A stretch of DNA of 64,000 nucleotides, from contig NZ_JANHDI010000009.1 of NCBI RefSeq assembly GCF_024494595.1, forward strand, positions 1-64,000. Direction: 5' to 3'. The first letter of the stretch is position 1. Each line of letters opens with the position of its first letter. The notes beneath the pieces were generated by a model. The model saw nothing but the letters and a program-made list of their open reading frames with translations. It ran no database searches and was not told the DNA's origin. Positions 61,414 through 64,000 of this stretch are shown here, in pieces. The DNA is from Halobellus rarus (lineage in GTDB: Archaea > Halobacteriota > Halobacteria > Halobacteriales > Haloferacaceae). The translations under genes were made by a program, and so were the position numbers.

Positions 61414-64000
61414 GTGCCTATCCGCCGAACAAAGACTGTCGATGCACTCTACGCGGACGTCAAGGACTATGATCTCGTTGTCACTCCTGACGCCCCGTTT
61501 GCGAGCGCCATCAATCGACGTCTCGATCGCCCCCACTTCGGAACGTTTGCCACCACACCCCGTCGGCTTGCAGCCGGCCGCCGCGAACAGGCAGAGGACC
61601 GCGTCGCCTTTCTGGAACTCGTCAAGCAGACCGACCACGACTGGAACGCTATCGCGTACGCCATCGGGAACGTCCTCCAATGCTGGGAACACCAGGGCCG
61701 GCTCGATGCCATTCTCGACTACGACGCTTACGTCGACGAGACGACGCGCGATGTCGTCGAGCAGACGCGGACCCTTCGGACGACCTCGAAACAGCTTACC
61801 GAGTACACGATCGACGACACCCAATCGGTGGCCGTCATCGGCTACGACCAGCTGACCAACTTAGAGCGCAGTATCCTCCCGGAAGCGTTCGATCGTATCG
61901 AGCTGTTTACCGACGATGCGTTCGACTATCCGGCGTTTCACGTCTTCGAGTCCGCGACCGATATCGTCACTGCGCTTTTAGATACGATTTCCGCTGATAC
62001 CGCCGAACACGTCGCAGTTGTCCTCGACAGTGGAAGCCAGTATTCCTCGCTGGTCGAATCTGCGCTCGAAGCCGCTGAGATCCCATTTTACGGTGGTCCA
62101 GAGTTCATCGACGACCCCCACCACAGAGCGTTCGTACGTCTGCTCCGGCTCGGATTCCGGGGTACTGAGACGACCGTAGCCGACGCTACTCCGGTATTGA
62201 CTCAGATGGGTATCGATATCCCGATCGACGACCAACACAAACGGTTGGATGCGGTCACCATCCCCGAGATCGAGTGGGTGCAGGAGCTCTGGCAGACGAT
62301 CGAGACACGGACGTTTGCGGACGTGCTCGATGCGTACACTGACCACACCGGTGTCGAACTGACGCGCTTCGAGGAGGAATTGCGAACGCTCGGTCTCGCT
62401 GACGAACCAATCACCGAGGCAGGTGTCGACCGACTTGCGTACTATCTGCAGACCTACGAGGTACCGATCGATCGGGACAACGGGGGTGTACTGTTGGCCG
62501 ACGCGAAATCCTCCGCATATGTGGACCGCCCCGTGGTCTTCCATCTCGGGATGGGACAAGGCTGGACGCATTCGGCGCCACAGCGACCGTGGGTCGATAC
62601 CGACACACAGTTCGAACGCTACATCGGGAGCTTCCAGCGCTTGCTTCAGAGTGGCGACCAGCAGTACTATCTCGTCCAAGACACGGCTGGTGGGGAGCCG
62701 ATCACGCCCTGTCTGTACTTCGGCGAACTCCTCGAGGCCGACTTCGAGCGGTTCAGCGATCTCGATGCCGTCGAACATCGACGACGACCGCGCTCGAACG
62801 ACGGCGGCTTCGATCGTCACTCGTTGGACGTCGCCCCCGAGACGGTCGCGACGATCAGCCAGTCCAGCCTCAACAGCTACGTCAACAGCCCGCGCGACTA
62901 CCTCTTCGGGCAACTCCTTGAGACGCCCGACCAGGAACGGTTCGTCGAAGGCAACCTCTTCCACGACTTCGCCGAGTTTTACGTGAATCATCCCGACGTC
63001 ATCGCCGCCGCTGACCTCGACGCTCTCGTGGACGCGATGCTCACCGAGGCTGACCCCTTCGGGTCGCAGGCGGACGAGCCGCTTCGGCGGCGGAAGTACC
63101 GCATCGGGATCGAGATGCTAATGGAGTACTTAGACGACAACGGGCCCGACTCAGAGGGGTTCCTCACAGCTACCTCCGGGTGGGGTGAGAATTTCTTCGC
63201 GACGTATTTCGATGAGCCGGTCGACTCGCCGGTCACCGAGCGCTGGTTCGAAGACCTCTCGCTGGGCGTGAAAGGGAAGATCGATCTGGTGCAAGCGCCG
63301 GATCACCTGCTCGATTACAAAAGCGGACACAAAAAGCGCGCCACCCAGGTCGTAAAGCGGGCGGCAACAGATCCCCCAGCCGACACGCCGAACTTTCAGG
63401 CGGCGCTGTACTTGACCTACTACCGGACGGTCCACCCGGACGAGGAGCTGGAATTCACCTTCTTCCACTTCCTCGATCCGATGGACGATGTGATCGCCGG
63501 GGACGCAGATCTAGATGGTTCGCTCACGACCGTCTCATACTATCCGTTCACGTTCGACGAGTACGTCGGTTCTCGGGACGCCTACGAGACGCTCTTGGAC
63601 GGGTATACTGACTGTCGGGAGACCTTCGACGACCTCGGCTATCAGGCCTACAGCGAGAGTATGGCGCAACTGACGGTCCCCGACACGACCGACCGGGACG
63701 AGCTCCGAGCCTCCGAGTTCGCTGCGGAGTTCACTGCGGCTGTCGAGGCTCGAACGTCCGATGGAATCGATGCCGAGAAGGGGACTGATCAGGCAATCCG
63801 AAAACTCAACGGCGTGCGGCGGCGAGCGTTCTTCCGCGAGGATCTGGATGCCTTCGAGGCGTTCGTCGACGAGCGCCTCGCGGAACTCAACGATCGGCGG
63901 GCGGGCGAGGAACGCTTCCCGGTTGCGGGGCTGGCCGGCGAGCCGAATTACAGACGGATCGACCACCGCGACCTCCTCCTGGAGGGTGAGCACGATGTGT
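61414..64000 (+). CDS. PD-(D/E)XK nuclease, AddB/RexB-like (runs off the window)
   Basis: An open frame from the GTG at 61414 runs at least 862 codons to the right edge without a stop. The N-terminal two thirds resembles an inactivated helicase fold, as in AddB, including SVAVIGYDQLTNLERSILPE and VVFHLGMGQGWTHSAP. The C-terminal third is a PD-(D/E)XK nuclease: TISQSSLNSYVNSPRDYLFG, LFHDFAEFY, then Asp624 in VKGKIDLV, Asp634 and Lys636 in LLDYKSG, and FQAALYLTYYR. Such proteins act with a UvrD-type helicase in double-strand-break resection. The four AddB Fe-S cysteines are not evident. The next gene may begin near the edge. Confidence 0.8.
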   Translation, partial: MPIRRTKTVDALYADVKDYDLVVTPDAPFASAINRRLDRPHFGTFATTPRRLAAGRREQAEDRVAFLELVKQTDHDWNAIAYAIGNVLQCWEHQGRLDAILDYDAYVDETTRDVVEQTRTLRTTSKQLTEYTIDDTQSVAVIGYDQLTNLERSILPEAFDRIELFTDDAFDYPAFHVFESATDIVTALLDTISADTAEHVAVVLDSGSQYSSLVESALEAAEIPFYGGPEFIDDPHHRAFVRLLRLGFRGTETTVADATPVLTQMGIDIPIDDQHKRLDAVTIPEIEWVQELWQTIETRTFADVLDAYTDHTGVELTRFEEELRTLGLADEPITEAGVDRLAYYLQTYEVPIDRDNGGVLLADAKSSAYVDRPVVFHLGMGQGWTHSAPQRPWVDTDTQFERYIGSFQRLLQSGDQQYYLVQDTAGGEPITPCLYFGELLEADFERFSDLDAVEHRRRPRSNDGGFDRHSLDVAPETVATISQSSLNSYVNSPRDYLFGQLLETPDQERFVEGNLFHDFAEFYVNHPDVIAAADLDALVDAMLTEADPFGSQADEPLRRRKYRIGIEMLMEYLDDNGPDSEGFLTATSGWGENFFATYFDEPVDSPVTERWFEDLSLGVKGKIDLVQAPDHLLDYKSGHKKRATQVVKRAATDPPADTPNFQAALYLTYYRTVHPDEELEFTFFHFLDPMDDVIAGDADLDGSLTTVSYYPFTFDEYVGSRDAYETLLDGYTDCRETFDDLGYQAYSESMAQLTVPDTTDRDELRASEFAAEFTAAVEARTSDGIDAEKGTDQAIRKLNGVRRRAFFREDLDAFEAFVDERLAELNDRRAGEERFPVAGLAGEPNYRRIDHRDLLLEGEHDV

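Noticed and set aside
61378-62991. Minus-strand open frames of 148 and 337 codons
   Set aside because: They are antisense to the nuclease gene, whose own frame is continuous and carries conserved catalytic residues.
44-64000. tRNA, rRNA or CRISPR arrays
   Set aside because: I looked for T-loop-type GGTTCGAATCC motifs with acceptor stems and for regularly spaced repeats. None was found; the only tandem repeats are the PKD-coding units.

Overview
The window is haloarchaeal (class Halobacteria). The proteins are rich in Asp/Glu. Several genes have a TATA-like box 25-29 bases before the ATG and no leader, as in archaeal leaderless transcripts. The gene families are typical of the group: Bat/HTH-10 regulators, PAS-GAF histidine kinases, NosD, a soluble transducer, and IS200/IS605 TnpA-TnpB. 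Base composition is uneven. The nos region (28-32 kb), the copper genes (37.7-39.3 kb) and the molybdoenzyme operon (44-51 kb) are clearly GC-richer than the catabolic region (4.5-26 kb) and the gene-poor spacers. With the many broken genes this suggests an accessory, repeatedly rearranged region. I cannot name the species.

Layout. 0-4 kb: a relic of an IS200/IS605 end, two soluble sensor histidine kinases and a decayed tnpB. 4.5-7.5 kb: an aldehyde dehydrogenase, a UspA protein and a decayed hemB. 7.6-25.7 kb: a VOC protein and a large catabolic locus. That locus has a branched-chain-amino-acid-type ABC transporter, an ornithine cyclodeaminase/mu-crystallin family enzyme, an NAD-dependent epimerase/dehydratase, two zinc and one iron alcohol dehydrogenases, and the E1-alpha, E1-beta and E2 of a 2-oxoacid or acetoin dehydrogenase-like complex. 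An IclR regulator and an L-2-hydroxyglutarate oxidase-like FAD enzyme close it. 26-27.9 kb: remnants and one lipoprotein. 28-32.2 kb: nosL-nosD-nosF-nosY without nosZ. 32.3-35.4 kb: a response regulator-PAS protein, CheW and a soluble transducer. 35.6-37.4 kb: an intact IS200/IS605-type element. 37.7-41.4 kb: SCO1, a SafE-like membrane protein, a regulator and small membrane proteins.

41.7-51.3 kb: a Bat/DmsR-like regulator divergent from a respiratory molybdoenzyme operon. It runs micro-ORF, 4Fe-4S subunit, NrfD/PsrC subunit, molybdopterin catalytic subunit, TorD chaperone, Mrp/NBP35-type Fe-S ATPase. 51.3-52.3 kb is a graveyard of broken haloarchaeal genes. 52.3-56.3 kb holds an amidase and substrate-binding lipoprotein operon and a lipoprotein. 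56.6-60.8 kb encodes a 1397-residue surface protein with a PQQ-type beta-propeller and five PKD domains. A C-terminal DNA polymerase B fragment follows. A large PD-(D/E)XK nuclease gene runs off the right edge.

The main points for a second look are four. A family of hairpins shares one core with co-varying stems, two of them at the ends of the IS200/IS605 element. The molybdoenzyme operon has a 25-codon leader gene and an Mrp ATPase. The nos maturation genes sit beside copper-assembly genes without a copper enzyme. Paralogues or fragments of housekeeping genes (hemB, tfb, polB) are decaying here.
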